Below are positions 1 through 8,250 of a DNA stretch of 56,768 nucleotides, piece after piece (position 1 is the stretch's first letter; each line of letters opens with the position of its first letter). Position numbers and translations under genes: made by a program. A model generated the notes under the pieces. The model saw only the letters and a program-made list of their open reading frames with translations, did not search any database and had not been told where the DNA came from. The stretch covers positions 1 through 56,768 of the forward strand of contig UQCS01000008.1 in the NCBI GenBank assembly GCA_900539605.1. Direction: 5' to 3'. The DNA comes from an uncultured Azospirillum sp. GTDB taxonomy: Bacteria; Pseudomonadota; Alphaproteobacteria; RF32; CAG-239.

Positions 1-209
1 AGATAAATACTGGTCATCCCGCTAAGAGATTTTGGTTGATCCTCCTGCTGCAGCTCCCCAGCCTGTGCACTGCGAACCAATTCCCGCAGCAAACATACTT
101 CCGCTGAATTCAGGAACCGGCGTGTCCTCCGCCGTATCTGTGCAACCAATAGCCCCATGAGCAGAACTGCTGTCGCAATCAGGACCACCTTAAATGAATT
201 TTCATTCAT
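1..209 (-). CDS. N-terminal part of an unknown single-pass membrane protein (runs off the left edge)
   Basis: The reading frame starts with ATG at 209 and is still open at base 1, so only about 69 residues are visible. After a short polar start (MNENSFK) there is a hydrophobic helix at about residues 8-22. An arginine cluster (QIRRRTRRF) follows, and then a polar stretch rich in Glu and Gln. This fits an N-in membrane anchor with a cytoplasmic basic patch. A GGGGCGG stretch just upstream could be a weak ribosome binding site. I do not recognise the family. The downstream half lies outside the window. Confidence 0.5.
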   Translation of the reverse strand, partial: MNENSFKVVLIATAVLLMGLLVAQIRRRTRRFLNSAEVCLLRELVRSAQAGELQQEDQPKSLSGMTSIY

Positions 210-295
210 AAACACCGCCCCATTTCTTTTTTATTCTGGAAACTTACGGATCATTTTTTCAGCAGCAAACAAACGCAAACACTTTTAGAATAAGC

Positions 296-334
296 AAAAA
301 CCCCGGAAGCCTTGATTTTTCTAGGTTTCCGAGG
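296..334 (-). terminator. intrinsic terminator after the tRNA pair
   Basis: Read on the minus strand, CCTCGGAAACC pairs with GGCTTCCGGGG across an AT-rich loop, and TTTTT follows. It lies just downstream of tRNA-Cys and would end a tRNA-Glu/tRNA-Cys transcript. Confidence 0.65.
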
Positions 335-345
335 TTTTCAGAGAG

Positions 346-416
346 AGGCGACAACCAGATTTGAACTGGTGATCAGGGTGTTGCAGACCCACGCCTTACC
401 ACTTGGCTATGTCGCC
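346..416 (-). tRNA. tRNA-Cys (anticodon GCA)
   Basis: On the minus strand the sequence folds as a cloverleaf. The acceptor stem is GGCGACA/TGTCGCC, the D arm GCC-AAGTGGTAA-GGC, the anticodon loop CTGCAAC (GCA), and the T arm has TTCAAAT. The 3' CCA is not encoded; the DNA continues CTCTG. It is 13 bases downstream of tRNA-Glu on the same strand and probably co-transcribed with it. Confidence 0.93.
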
Positions 417-429
417 ATATTTAGTTAAA

Positions 430-502
430 TGACCCCAACGAGGTTCGAACTCGTGTTACCGCCGTGAGAGGGCGATGTCCTAGACCACTAGACGATGGGA
501 CC
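430..502 (-). tRNA. tRNA-Glu (anticodon CTC)
   Basis: The minus-strand cloverleaf begins GGTCCCA. Its anticodon loop is CTCTCAC, giving anticodon CTC, which reads GAG. The T arm contains the invariant TTCGAAC. The acceptor stem includes G-U pairs. CCA is not encoded. The 171 bases upstream (503-673) are AT-rich and I see no gene in them. Confidence 0.93.
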
Positions 503-673
503 GTGTTTTGTTGTGCTTTTAACCTATATTTTTATTTTTGGCAAGCTTTTTTATCAAATCTTACATAATTATCGGCAACGATTTTAATCAAAAACATCTT
601 CAACGGCAATATTACAACCATTCAAACATTTGCCACAGCAATGCCCGGATTCTCCACCAAGACAACGGCATGA

Positions 674-1153
674 TTATCTTTCCGCTTCGTTTTTAATTAC
701 ATTTGCGGCCGTTTTAAACAGGCCGGCTTCAGGCTTCTGATCCATAGCAGCATTTTTCTCTTTAATGCTCTTAATATTCTTAGCGCGATTGATGGCGATT
801 TTGCGCTCAAGCATTTGCTCACTGTTAAGATACCGCCTTTTTTCACATGTTCCGTCTTTAAAATCAACAAAATCAATTGTCCACTTTCTAAGCGCTCTCT
901 TACATGGTTCATAAGCAGCGGCCTGTTCAATCAGAGCTGTCTGCTCTTTGTTCAACAAATAGTTTTCACTGTGCTCATCCAACTTTACAGAATCGACGTC
1001 GCAACCCGACCAGCTTTCCGTATCCACCCTGATGCGTGCAGAATCGCCGTCGTCTAAATATGTATATTTGGTAAATGAATCGGCGGTGTCCCTGCTTCCC
1101 AAAAAATGTTGTTTTAACATATAGCGTCTCCTTATAAAACGCTTCTGTTTCAT
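674..1153 (-). CDS. hypothetical protein, third gene of a coupled trio
   Basis: This is a 159-residue, charged, soluble protein with no signal peptide or membrane segment and no family I recognise. The first ATG overlaps the stop of the preceding gene as ATGA, which supports that start through translational coupling; an internal Met at residue 12 is a weaker alternative. The C-terminal half is strongly basic and helical (RKIAINRAKNIKSIKEKN). It is the last of three same-strand genes (1525-2052, 1150-1512, 674-1153) that look like one operon. The function is unknown; similarly uncharacterised cytoplasmic proteins occur at 38-42 kb. Confidence 0.7.
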   Translation of the reverse strand: MKQKRFIRRRYMLKQHFLGSRDTADSFTKYTYLDDGDSARIRVDTESWSGCDVDSVKLDEHSENYLLNKEQTALIEQAAAYEPCKRALRKWTIDFVDFKDGTCEKRRYLNSEQMLERKIAINRAKNIKSIKEKNAAMDQKPEAGLFKTAANVIKNEAER

Positions 1154-1512
1154 GCGCCGGCTGTATCAGCCAACGCTTTTTCCCAAGTGGTTAAACCTAT
1201 CAGTCCCCAATCGACCGGAATTTTTTCCACCATTTTTATATCGGCAAAATAGCTGTCCTTGATGTTATCGTCAAGAAGCGTCTCCACCATCACCACTTCT
1301 CTGGCTTTTTTCAATTTCTCGCGAATATCGGGATGAATATAATCTAAAATGATTTTCTGTTTGCTGTTGCGCAAAAACACCGCGTGGTCGCGCCCGTCAT
1401 AAATAATCTGCGGTGCACACGGTGCATCTTTCTTTGCGGTTAAAAAAATATAAAGTTCACCGGCATCGCCCTCGGCCACCACGAATTTTTTTTCAGTCGT
1501 ATAGTCACTCAT
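1150..1512 (-). CDS. hypothetical protein, second gene of a coupled trio
   Basis: This is a 120-residue soluble protein. A good AGGAGG lies five bases before the ATG. The N-terminal half reads as beta strands (KKFVVAEGDAGELYIFLTA) and the C-terminal half is mixed. There is no signal peptide and no recognisable catalytic motif. It starts 13 bases after the upstream gene ends and overlaps the next gene by four bases, so the three are almost certainly translated from one message. I cannot assign a family or function. Confidence 0.7.
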   Translation of the reverse strand: MSDYTTEKKFVVAEGDAGELYIFLTAKKDAPCAPQIIYDGRDHAVFLRNSKQKIILDYIHPDIREKLKKAREVVMVETLLDDNIKDSYFADIKMVEKIPVDWGLIGLTTWEKALADTAGA

Positions 1513-1524
1513 GGCCGCCTCCTG

Positions 1525-2052
1525 CTATCCGTTTTGGCGTTTTCTGTTCATCAGCAGGTTACGGACATCATGCGAAATCTGACCGGCTTTTTCCTTAATG
1601 CCTTCTTTGATCTGATAAACCGGAACCGATGCGGTCACCTTACCGTTTTCATCATAACGGTTAACGACCGTTCCCAAGTATTTACCGTCTTTATTGTACA
1701 GTTTTTCACCGTTTTCCACTTGAGAAACCATGAAATGAGCGGCGGAACTGACAAGTGCGTTCAGAGTTGTACGCTCACTGCCAGCACGACCGCCGGTGTC
1801 TTTTTCATCTACCATGGAGAACGCTCCCCCCATAGAAACGATTGCCTGAAGACCGCCGGCATAAATCTGCGCCGTTGTTTCGGCATTTTCGACTTTGCCG
1901 AATCCCTGCAGCACCTTAAAGGCGCAAAACGCCGCAACCACATGTTTAACTTTGACCTTTCCCATAATTTTACGGTTAAGGACATGTTGGTCCAGACTAT
2001 CCATAAACTGCTGCATGTTTTTTATGACATTTCTGCTTTCGGCTGCTCTCAT
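1525..2052 (-). CDS. hypothetical protein, first gene of a coupled trio
   Basis: This is a 175-residue protein with no signal peptide. Residues about 35-90 hold weakly hydrophobic, glycine- and alanine-rich stretches (HVVAAFCAFKVLQGFGK, IYAGGLQAIVSMGGAF) that could be buried or amphipathic helices. The segment KYLGTVVNRYDENGKVTASVPVY looks like a small beta hairpin. A GGGAG lies nine bases before the ATG. A TTGACT/TATGGT promoter sits upstream on the same strand. It leads the trio with 1150-1512 and 674-1153. I do not recognise the family. Confidence 0.7.
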   Translation of the reverse strand: MRAAESRNVIKNMQQFMDSLDQHVLNRKIMGKVKVKHVVAAFCAFKVLQGFGKVENAETTAQIYAGGLQAIVSMGGAFSMVDEKDTGGRAGSERTTLNALVSSAAHFMVSQVENGEKLYNKDGKYLGTVVNRYDENGKVTASVPVYQIKEGIKEKAGQISHDVRNLLMNRKRQNG

Positions 2053-2084
2053 TTCAAGGTACTCCCAAGTTTCCTATAACTGTT

Positions 2085-2112
2085 ACCATAGCATATTAGA
2101 CAAAAAAGTCAA
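2085..2112 (-). promoter_or_regulatory. sigma-70-type promoter of the three-gene hypothetical operon
   Basis: On the minus strand TTGACT is followed after 16 bases by TATGGT, about 33 bases before the start codon at 2052. The -35 is good and the -10 moderate. It is predicted from sequence only. Confidence 0.4.
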
Positions 2113-2122
2113 ACATTATTGC

Positions 2123-2692
2123 TTACCAGTTGACCAAATGTTCCAGATAGGCATCGGCAAAAGACGGTCTCAGATTTTGATAATCGAGATAATAGGCGTG
2201 TTCCCATACATCAAGCGTCAGAAGCGGGATCAAACCGTGAGCAAGCGGCGTATCGGCGTTGGAAGTTTTCACCACTTTCAGCGTACCGTTGTCATCCGCC
2301 AGCCAGGCCCATCCGCTGCCAAATTGCGAAACCGCGGCATTTTTGAATTCCTGCTTAAAATTTTCAACCGAACCGAAATCGCGTTCAATCCGTTCCTTCA
2401 GAGCAGCTTCGGGTTCTCCGCCGCCGTTTGGACGCATCGATTTCCAGAAAAAATCATGGTTCCAGGCCTGAGCAGCATTGTTAAAAATTGCAGCGGCTTC
2501 AGGCTTGTCAACGGTGGCACGGATAATTTCCTCCAAAGACATATTTTCATACGGTGTGCCGGCAATCAGACGGTTCAGGTTGTCCACATAGGCCTTATGA
2601 TGTTTGCCATAGTGAAATTCCATCGTTCGCTGAGAAATATAAGGTTCCAACGCATTCAGCGCATAGGGAAGCGCCGGTAATTCAAAAGCCAT
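2123..2692 (-). CDS. sodB: iron superoxide dismutase
   Basis: This cytosolic enzyme dismutates superoxide to hydrogen peroxide and oxygen. From the ATG at 2692 it has 189 residues, the usual family length. The four metal ligands are H27, H79, D161 and H165 (the last two in DVWEHAYYLDYQN). The FNNAAQAWNH segment with Gln at 75 is typical of the iron rather than the manganese type. I chose this Met because AAGGAGGTCGAA lies just before it and family homology begins with MAFELP; the frame extends 22 codons upstream with no similarity. It is divergent from ctrA and shares a 206-base intergenic region with it. No signal peptide. Confidence 0.95.
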   Translation of the reverse strand: MAFELPALPYALNALEPYISQRTMEFHYGKHHKAYVDNLNRLIAGTPYENMSLEEIIRATVDKPEAAAIFNNAAQAWNHDFFWKSMRPNGGGEPEAALKERIERDFGSVENFKQEFKNAAVSQFGSGWAWLADDNGTLKVVKTSNADTPLAHGLIPLLTLDVWEHAYYLDYQNLRPSFADAYLEHLVNW

Positions 2693-2797
2693 TTCGACCT
2701 CCTTAAACAAAAAATTAATCCGATTTATATATAAGCACTTTCCGCTCTGTTTCATCAAGACAATTCTGCAAGATGTCCCGAAGCACGAAAAATATTG

Positions 2798-2832
2798 TTA
2801 ATAATTGTTAAAATTTCCACAAAAAAGTTAAC
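2798..2832 (+). promoter_or_regulatory. TTAA half-site cluster upstream of ctrA, possible CtrA binding
   Basis: Three TTAA elements lie at 2798-2801, 2808-2811 and 2828-2831, the last as GTTAAC. CtrA of alphaproteobacteria binds paired TTAA half-sites, with seven bases between them in the classic box. Here the first pair has six. The cluster sits 67-100 bases before ctrA in the divergent region with sodB, where autoregulation is common. The region is AT-rich, so chance occurrence is possible. Confidence 0.35.
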
Positions 2833-2898
2833 ATTTATAATTTTGTCATATATGATGTCATCAAATAAGATAATATTGATCACCATGGAGGCTCAGTT

Positions 2899-3585
2899 AT
2901 GCGTGTTTTACTTGTTGAAGATGATTATGCGGTTTCTCAAAGCATTGAAACCATGCTAAAAAAAGAAGGCATGATTATCGACACCACCGATTTGGGCGAA
3001 GACGGTCTGGAGATCGGCAAACTTTATGATTACGACATCATTATTCTCGACCTGATGCTTCCCGACATGAACGGTTATGAAGTTTTGAAACGGTTGCGTT
3101 CGGCCAAAATTGAAACGCCGGTCTTGATTCTTTCCGGTCTGACCGACCCCGACAAAAAAGTCAAAGGGTTGGGTTTCGGCGCCGACGATTATCTGACCAA
3201 ACCGTTTGACCGTGCCGAGCTGCTGGCTCGTATTCAGGCCGTGGTACGCCGTTCCAAAGGACATGCCAACTCGGTGATTCGGACCGGCGACGTCGAAGTC
3301 AATCTCGACACCCAAACCGTTAGTGTCAACGGCGAAACGCTGCACCTCACCGGCAAGGAATACGGAATTATGGAATTGTTGTCGCTGCGCAAAGGCTCGA
3401 CGCTTAACAAGGACCAGTTTCTCAATCACCTGTACGGCGGGATTGATGAACCAGAATTGAAAATTATCGACGTTTTTATCTGCAAACTGCGTAAAAAGCT
3501 CGAAAAAGCTTCGGGCGGCAAAAACTATATCGAAACGGTATGGGGGCGCGGATACGTACTACGGGACCCGGATGAAAAGCTCTGA
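2899..3585 (+). CDS. ctrA: cell-cycle response regulator CtrA
   Basis: CtrA is the master cell-cycle and development transcription factor of alphaproteobacteria, acting in the cytoplasm downstream of the CckA-ChpT phosphorelay. The receiver domain (about residues 1-115) has the acidic pocket E7/D8/D9, the phosphoacceptor D51 and K at TKPF. The OmpR/PhoB winged helix (about 125-225) contains the CtrA-specific segments HLTGKEYGIMELLSLRKG, FLNHLYGG and ETVWGRGYVLRDP. The length of 228 is normal. ATGGAGG precedes the start. A strong terminator follows directly, so it is monocistronic. TTAA half-sites upstream hint at autoregulation. Confidence 0.96.
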   Translation: MRVLLVEDDYAVSQSIETMLKKEGMIIDTTDLGEDGLEIGKLYDYDIIILDLMLPDMNGYEVLKRLRSAKIETPVLILSGLTDPDKKVKGLGFGADDYLTKPFDRAELLARIQAVVRRSKGHANSVIRTGDVEVNLDTQTVSVNGETLHLTGKEYGIMELLSLRKGSTLNKDQFLNHLYGGIDEPELKIIDVFICKLRKKLEKASGGKNYIETVWGRGYVLRDPDEKL

Positions 3586-3602
3586 TTTTTCGCCTGACAA
3601 TT

Positions 3603-3637
3603 TATACCCTTTTCTGTTTTGAAAGGGGTATTTTTTA
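3603..3637 (+). terminator. intrinsic terminator of ctrA
   Basis: ATACCCTTTT pairs with GAAAGGGGTAT around a short loop and is followed by TTTTTT. It begins about 20 bases after the ctrA stop. Confidence 0.8.
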
Positions 3638-3697
3638 TCCTTGTTTCTTATTACCGATATTTGTCCTGTCAATTATTCAGCTGGTATTTTTTTAATA

Positions 3698-3726
3698 TTG
3701 ACCAAATAAAATTTCATGTTAATTAT
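3698..3726 (+). promoter_or_regulatory. probable promoter of the autotransporter gene
   Basis: TTGACC is followed after 17 bases by AATTAT, 34 bases before the start codon of the autotransporter. The region is strongly AT-rich, so the -10 assignment is tentative. Confidence 0.4.
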
Positions 3727-3759
3727 ATCCTGAAAAGTTAATATAATAAGGAAAATATC

Positions 3760-6700
3760 ATGACCAAAATTTCTAGATACGCTTTATTATTAACCCTTTC
3801 CTGTTTAACACCGGTTACCACTCAAGCTATTAACATTGTAGAGGGAGAGACTTATGAGGGGCTTTCCGGAACAACCGGCGGCGTCAAAATGAGTGCTTAT
3901 GGATCTCTTACCAGCAAAAACAACACTTTCAAAAACAACACCGCAACCGGCGGCGAAATTGCGGGATGGCCCGGCGGCGGCGGCGCCTTATATAGTTTGG
4001 AAGGAACTTCGTTTACGGTTGAAAACGGTACTTTTGAAGGAAATCGCAGTACAGGTTCCGGCAATACCGGCGGCGCAGTGGTGGTTTATAAAGCTCAAGC
4101 AGGTTCTATCACGGATTCTCATTTTACATCTAATGAAACTGCCGGAAAGGGCGGAGCTATCTATCTTGATTCCGTCAAAGATGGTTTTACCGTCTCCGGG
4201 TCCGATTTCTCATCCAACAATGCAACCGACGGCGGTGCCGTTTATGTTGCCGGCAGCACACCCGTATTTGATAACTTAACTTTCCGACAAAACCACGCCT
4301 CCGGAGACGGTGGTGCCGTCAACGTATGGCCAACCAGCGGCGGCTTAGGAAAGTCGGTGCAGATAAAAAACAGCACTTTTGAAGAAAATACGGCCGACGG
4401 CAGAGGCGGCGGCGTATATGCCTGGGGCACGATTAACGCTCAGAACTCCGATTTTTCTGGCAACAGTGCAGCTCAGGGCGGCGGCATGTATATTGCCGAT
4501 GACGGTGCCAATATTTTAACTAATGTAAAATTCAAAGAAAATACAGCAGAAACATTAGGCGGCGGGTTGGCCGTTTCAAGCGGATCTGTTCAGATTAACA
4601 ACGGCACCTTTGATAACAACACCGCAAAAACCCGCGGCGGCGGTATGTCGGTTTTAATCAGCAAAAACGGTAATGCATCCTCGATGCACAGCGTCTTTAT
4701 TATAAACAGCGATTTTACCAATAACAAAGCCGAACAAGACGGCGGTGCCATTCATGTCAATATCTTGCCCGATGCGCCGGGATTGAACATGTTTCGCATC
4801 ACCTCAAACGACGGCACCACTCATAAATTCAGCGGCAACCGTCATCGGACCAACACTTTCGGAGCAAAAGAAGAAGCCAACGCCATCTTCATCGAAAACG
4901 GCAATGTTACATTGTCAACTTCCGGAGAAGGCAGCCAGTTGTTGTTTAATGACGGAATTGCAGGCAGCAGCATTGACAAAGCAGCGGTATCCGTCAACGG
5001 AAATGTCATATTTAACGATAAAGTTCAGAACGTTAATTTAACTCTTAACGACGGTGAACTGAAACTTAATGATGCAGAAACCCGTCTCACTTCAACCGAC
5101 AATATTTTAGACAATGTCAAGCTTTCCTTAAACAACGGAATGCTTAATATGCAAAATGGCGAATTAGACACGCTCAACATCACTGATTTCAGCGCCAACG
5201 AAGATGTTTCGATTGCCTTTGACGCTGATTTGGCTGCCGGCAAAAGCGATTACTTTAATGTTTCCGGCGCCATGAGCGGCGGTTTAAAATTTGACGCTGA
5301 GCATTTCAATGTCAACTTTATCGACGGCGATGCCACCGGTTTCCAACTGTTTAACAAACTGGATAACGGTTTTTCCCTGGCCGGAGACGCGATTGTTCGT
5401 TTCACCGACGACGCTAAATACACCATGACTTTGGGTGAAAACGGATTTGTCAACGTCGAACGCGACACTTCCTTTGGGTTGGCCGATGCCGTGGCTGCCG
5501 AAGGCGTAAGAGAATTTCGTCCCGTATCGCCCAAAGATATTAAACTGTCCGCCGATCTCGGTCAGATGAACGGTGAATATCTGAAAGTTCAGCTAGACAA
5601 CATGGGATTGGACGGCAACGGTCACAGCGGATTGACTGTCGGTGCCGACCAACGGCTCGAACTGGCCGATATCGGCTCTGAAAAAGACAACAAAGCCGTC
5701 ACCGGCTTCAATTCGCTTAACGGCGGTGCCGTGCGCGGCGATGCCGGCAGTGAAATAACAATTGTCAATTCTTCGTTTGTCAATAACCATGCCGAAGAAA
5801 ACGGCGGTGCCGTCTGGTCGGACGGAATTGTCAATATCGCGGCAACCGACGGCAACTTCTCCCGTTTTGTCGGAAACACGGCCGGTGATAACTCCAACGC
5901 CGTATATATGGCAAACGCCGAAGGCAAGCTGAACATTAAAGCCGCCGACGGAACCATCATCTTCAACGATGCCATCAACGGTGTCAAAGGCTATGAAATC
6001 AACATTGCCGGAACTGAAGCCGGAAAAGTTAATTTTAACAACGATGTTGAAAATGCCGGCAAAGTAAACATCAACGGTGCTCAGGTCCGTCTGAATACCG
6101 ACAACCGTATGAACGGCGCCGAAATCGCGCTTAACGGCGGTGCTTTACATCTGGACAACGATATGATCAGCAACAAGGCTTCTTTCAAAAGCCTGAGCGG
6201 CGGCAACGGCGTTTTGCATATTGACGTTGACGAAGCCAACCGCAACGCCGACCTGGTTACGGTTGAAAACCTGCACGGAACCGTAAACGTCATCGGTCAC
6301 AACATCACGGTTGAACAAACCCAGGCAATCCCGCAAGTCGGTACCAATGAAAAAGCCAAAACGACCGATGCTGCCGGTGACCAAATTAAATTTGCCGAAG
6401 TTGCAACACCCGGCGACGGCCGCTTTAACGTCTTGCGGGTTGAAAACAGCGCTTATGAATGGAACACCGTTTCTTCGGAAAATCAGGACGGTTCAACCGA
6501 CTGGCTGATGGCAATCAAAAAAGACCGTCAGGGTCAAAAGACCGTGGTAGCGGAAGTTCCGGCTTATATGAGCCTGACCGGTGCCGGTTTTGAACAAACT
6601 CGTAATCTGGTCCGTCATATTGAGAATCAGACTGCGGCTGCCAAAACATACAGCCCGATATGCAACGGGTATTATGATTACGCCTATAACGGCAAACCGC

Positions 6701-7488
6701 TTTACAACGTATGGGTATCTCCGACCTACAACAGTGCTTCCGTAGACTCTCCGGCCAAATTTGACGCCGATATTTACGGTGTGGAAGCCGGCGGCGACGT
6801 TCAACAGGATGCCAACAACCGCTTAGGCGTTTTTGCTTCCTATCGTCACGGCGAATATGACGTCGACGGCAAAAACAAATTCTTTGCTGCCGAAAAATCC
6901 AGCGACATCGACATTGACAGTTATTTGGCCGGTTTGTATTACCGCTATGACCGCCAAAACTTGTGGGCAATGGCAACCGTCTTCGGCGGCATTCAGAAAG
7001 GCGACCTCAAAACGTCCGACGGCATTAAAGCCGATTCTGACGCCACCGAACTGGGCGCGGCGTTACGCGGCGGTTACAGTTTCAAGCTATCCGATACGTT
7101 AGTGTTGGAACCTCAGGTCGGTGCCGCCTATACGATGATCGACTGGGATGACATTAACGACGGTTATAAAAATGCCCGTTACGGTGCAGCCTCTTTATGG
7201 GAACTGGAAGCCGGAGTCAAACTTGAAAAAACAGTGTCTCTGCGCAGCGAAACCGCTAAGTGGTACATCAAACCGAGTATCATTAAAACGTTTGCCGACA
7301 ATGACAAGGTTGAAATCAGCGGTTTGCGCTCAATCCGTACCATGGACGACAATACTTTGGGAAGAATTGCCGGTGGTGTGGTTTATCAGCTCAACAACCG
7401 GTTGAACGTATACGGAAACGCCGGTTATACGTTCGGCGACGACTACGAAAACGTTTCGGCTGATATCGGCCTGAGCTACGCTTTCTAA
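3760..7488 (+). CDS. autotransporter with Pmp-like beta-helix passenger
   Basis: This is a 1242-residue type Va secreted outer-membrane protein. Residues 1-23 form a signal peptide ending TTQA. The passenger (about 24-960) is a predicted right-handed beta-helix with many copies of GGA(I/V/M) plus FxxN units, for example GGAVYVAG and STFEEN, the pattern of chlamydial Pmp proteins and related adhesins. A first block of these repeats spans about residues 50-330, and a smaller block recurs near 645-700. The C-terminal barrel (about 980-1242) alternates polar and hydrophobic strands and ends in the canonical Phe (LSYAF). AAGGAAAAT precedes the ATG. Only one Cys is obvious. It is monocistronic with its own terminator. 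Probably a surface adhesin; the ligand is unknown. Confidence 0.9.
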   Translation: MTKISRYALLLTLSCLTPVTTQAINIVEGETYEGLSGTTGGVKMSAYGSLTSKNNTFKNNTATGGEIAGWPGGGGALYSLEGTSFTVENGTFEGNRSTGSGNTGGAVVVYKAQAGSITDSHFTSNETAGKGGAIYLDSVKDGFTVSGSDFSSNNATDGGAVYVAGSTPVFDNLTFRQNHASGDGGAVNVWPTSGGLGKSVQIKNSTFEENTADGRGGGVYAWGTINAQNSDFSGNSAAQGGGMYIADDGANILTNVKFKENTAETLGGGLAVSSGSVQINNGTFDNNTAKTRGGGMSVLISKNGNASSMHSVFIINSDFTNNKAEQDGGAIHVNILPDAPGLNMFRITSNDGTTHKFSGNRHRTNTFGAKEEANAIFIENGNVTLSTSGEGSQLLFNDGIAGSSIDKAAVSVNGNVIFNDKVQNVNLTLNDGELKLNDAETRLTSTDNILDNVKLSLNNGMLNMQNGELDTLNITDFSANEDVSIAFDADLAAGKSDYFNVSGAMSGGLKFDAEHFNVNFIDGDATGFQLFNKLDNGFSLAGDAIVRFTDDAKYTMTLGENGFVNVERDTSFGLADAVAAEGVREFRPVSPKDIKLSADLGQMNGEYLKVQLDNMGLDGNGHSGLTVGADQRLELADIGSEKDNKAVTGFNSLNGGAVRGDAGSEITIVNSSFVNNHAEENGGAVWSDGIVNIAATDGNFSRFVGNTAGDNSNAVYMANAEGKLNIKAADGTIIFNDAINGVKGYEINIAGTEAGKVNFNNDVENAGKVNINGAQVRLNTDNRMNGAEIALNGGALHLDNDMISNKASFKSLSGGNGVLHIDVDEANRNADLVTVENLHGTVNVIGHNITVEQTQAIPQVGTNEKAKTTDAAGDQIKFAEVATPGDGRFNVLRVENSAYEWNTVSSENQDGSTDWLMAIKKDRQGQKTVVAEVPAYMSLTGAGFEQTRNLVRHIENQTAAAKTYSPICNGYYDYAYNGKPLYNVWVSPTYNSASVDSPAKFDADIYGVEAGGDVQQDANNRLGVFASYRHGEYDVDGKNKFFAAEKSSDIDIDSYLAGLYYRYDRQNLWAMATVFGGIQKGDLKTSDGIKADSDATELGAALRGGYSFKLSDTLVLEPQVGAAYTMIDWDDINDGYKNARYGAASLWELEAGVKLEKTVSLRSETAKWYIKPSIIKTFADNDKVEISGLRSIRTMDDNTLGRIAGGVVYQLNNRLNVYGNAGYTFGDDYENVSADIGLSYAF

Positions 7489-7506
7489 AGAGAAAAAGCA
7501 AAAAAA

Positions 7507-7530
7507 GGCGGATAATATCCGCCTTTTTTT
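7507..7530. terminator. bidirectional terminator between the autotransporter and yqgE
   Basis: A perfect GGCGGATAATATCCGCC hairpin is flanked by a run of A on the left and of T on the right. It can therefore stop transcription from the autotransporter (+) and from the convergent yqgE gene (-). Confidence 0.88.
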
Positions 7531-7600
7531 GTATCAATTTTCGTCAGCTTCACAAATAACCGATATTTTCCCCTTGCGGGTTTCCGAACCCGGCTGCCTT

Positions 7601-8173
7601 TTAAGCACAACCGGTTCGCATACAGATGCGGTTAACGTCAAATCCCAGCTCGTCAATTGCCCGCTGCCATTTTTGATCATCACGGGTTTTGAACAACAGT
7701 TCCGGGGTTGGATCAACCACCAGCCAGTTGTTATAAATTATCTCGCTTTCCAGCTGCTTCGGACTCCAACTGCTGTAGCCGAGCGCAATCAGATTGTAGC
7801 GCGGCCCCTTGCCGAAAGCGATATCGTTCAAAACACTCAGCGACGACGACACCGCAAACTGGTCGTCAATCGGCAGTGTTCCCTCCTTGTTATAATCGCG
7901 GCTGTGCAGGACAAAACCGCGGATTTTTTCAAGCGGACCGCCCTGATGCAAAATTACCGGCTCGGGCGGAGAAACCCGCGCGACGTTAAATTGTCCCATC
8001 AAATCGGAAAAATAAAATTCTTTAAGCTGCTTGTTAACCATAAAGCCCATCGCGCCTTCCTGATTATGCATACAGATATAGACAACCGACTGTGCAAACA
8101 GGTCGTCGTCAACCTGAGGCATTGAAACCAGACACTTTCCGGTTAGATAATTATTGACCATTTTCATACGCAC
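7601..8173 (-). CDS. yqgE: YqgE/AlgH family protein (UPF0301)
   Basis: This is a 190-residue soluble cytoplasmic protein of the DUF179 family, whose biochemical function is not firmly known. Diagnostic segments are LTGKCLVSMPQ near the start, HNQEGAMGFMVNK, the HQGGPLEKIRGFVLHS block and GYSSWSPKQLE(S)E. The frame begins with GTG at 8173; ATG codons at 8167 and 8161 are equally possible because no strong ribosome binding site is visible. It is convergent with the autotransporter gene and divergent from the DsbD-like gene. Confidence 0.9.
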   Translation of the reverse strand: MRMKMVNNYLTGKCLVSMPQVDDDLFAQSVVYICMHNQEGAMGFMVNKQLKEFYFSDLMGQFNVARVSPPEPVILHQGGPLEKIRGFVLHSRDYNKEGTLPIDDQFAVSSSLSVLNDIAFGKGPRYNLIALGYSSWSPKQLESEIIYNNWLVVDPTPELLFKTRDDQKWQRAIDELGFDVNRICMRTGCA

Positions 8174-8250
8174 TATTACTATTTGTTAAACCATATTATA
8201 TATAATAACATGAACTATAGTGTTTTTAAACAGTCAAATAAGCGGAACCG

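Noticed and set aside
3760..7488. Several 60-120-codon frames on the minus strand in the autotransporter
   Set aside because: They are shadows of a repetitive, GC-biased coding sequence with an unbroken 1242-codon frame.
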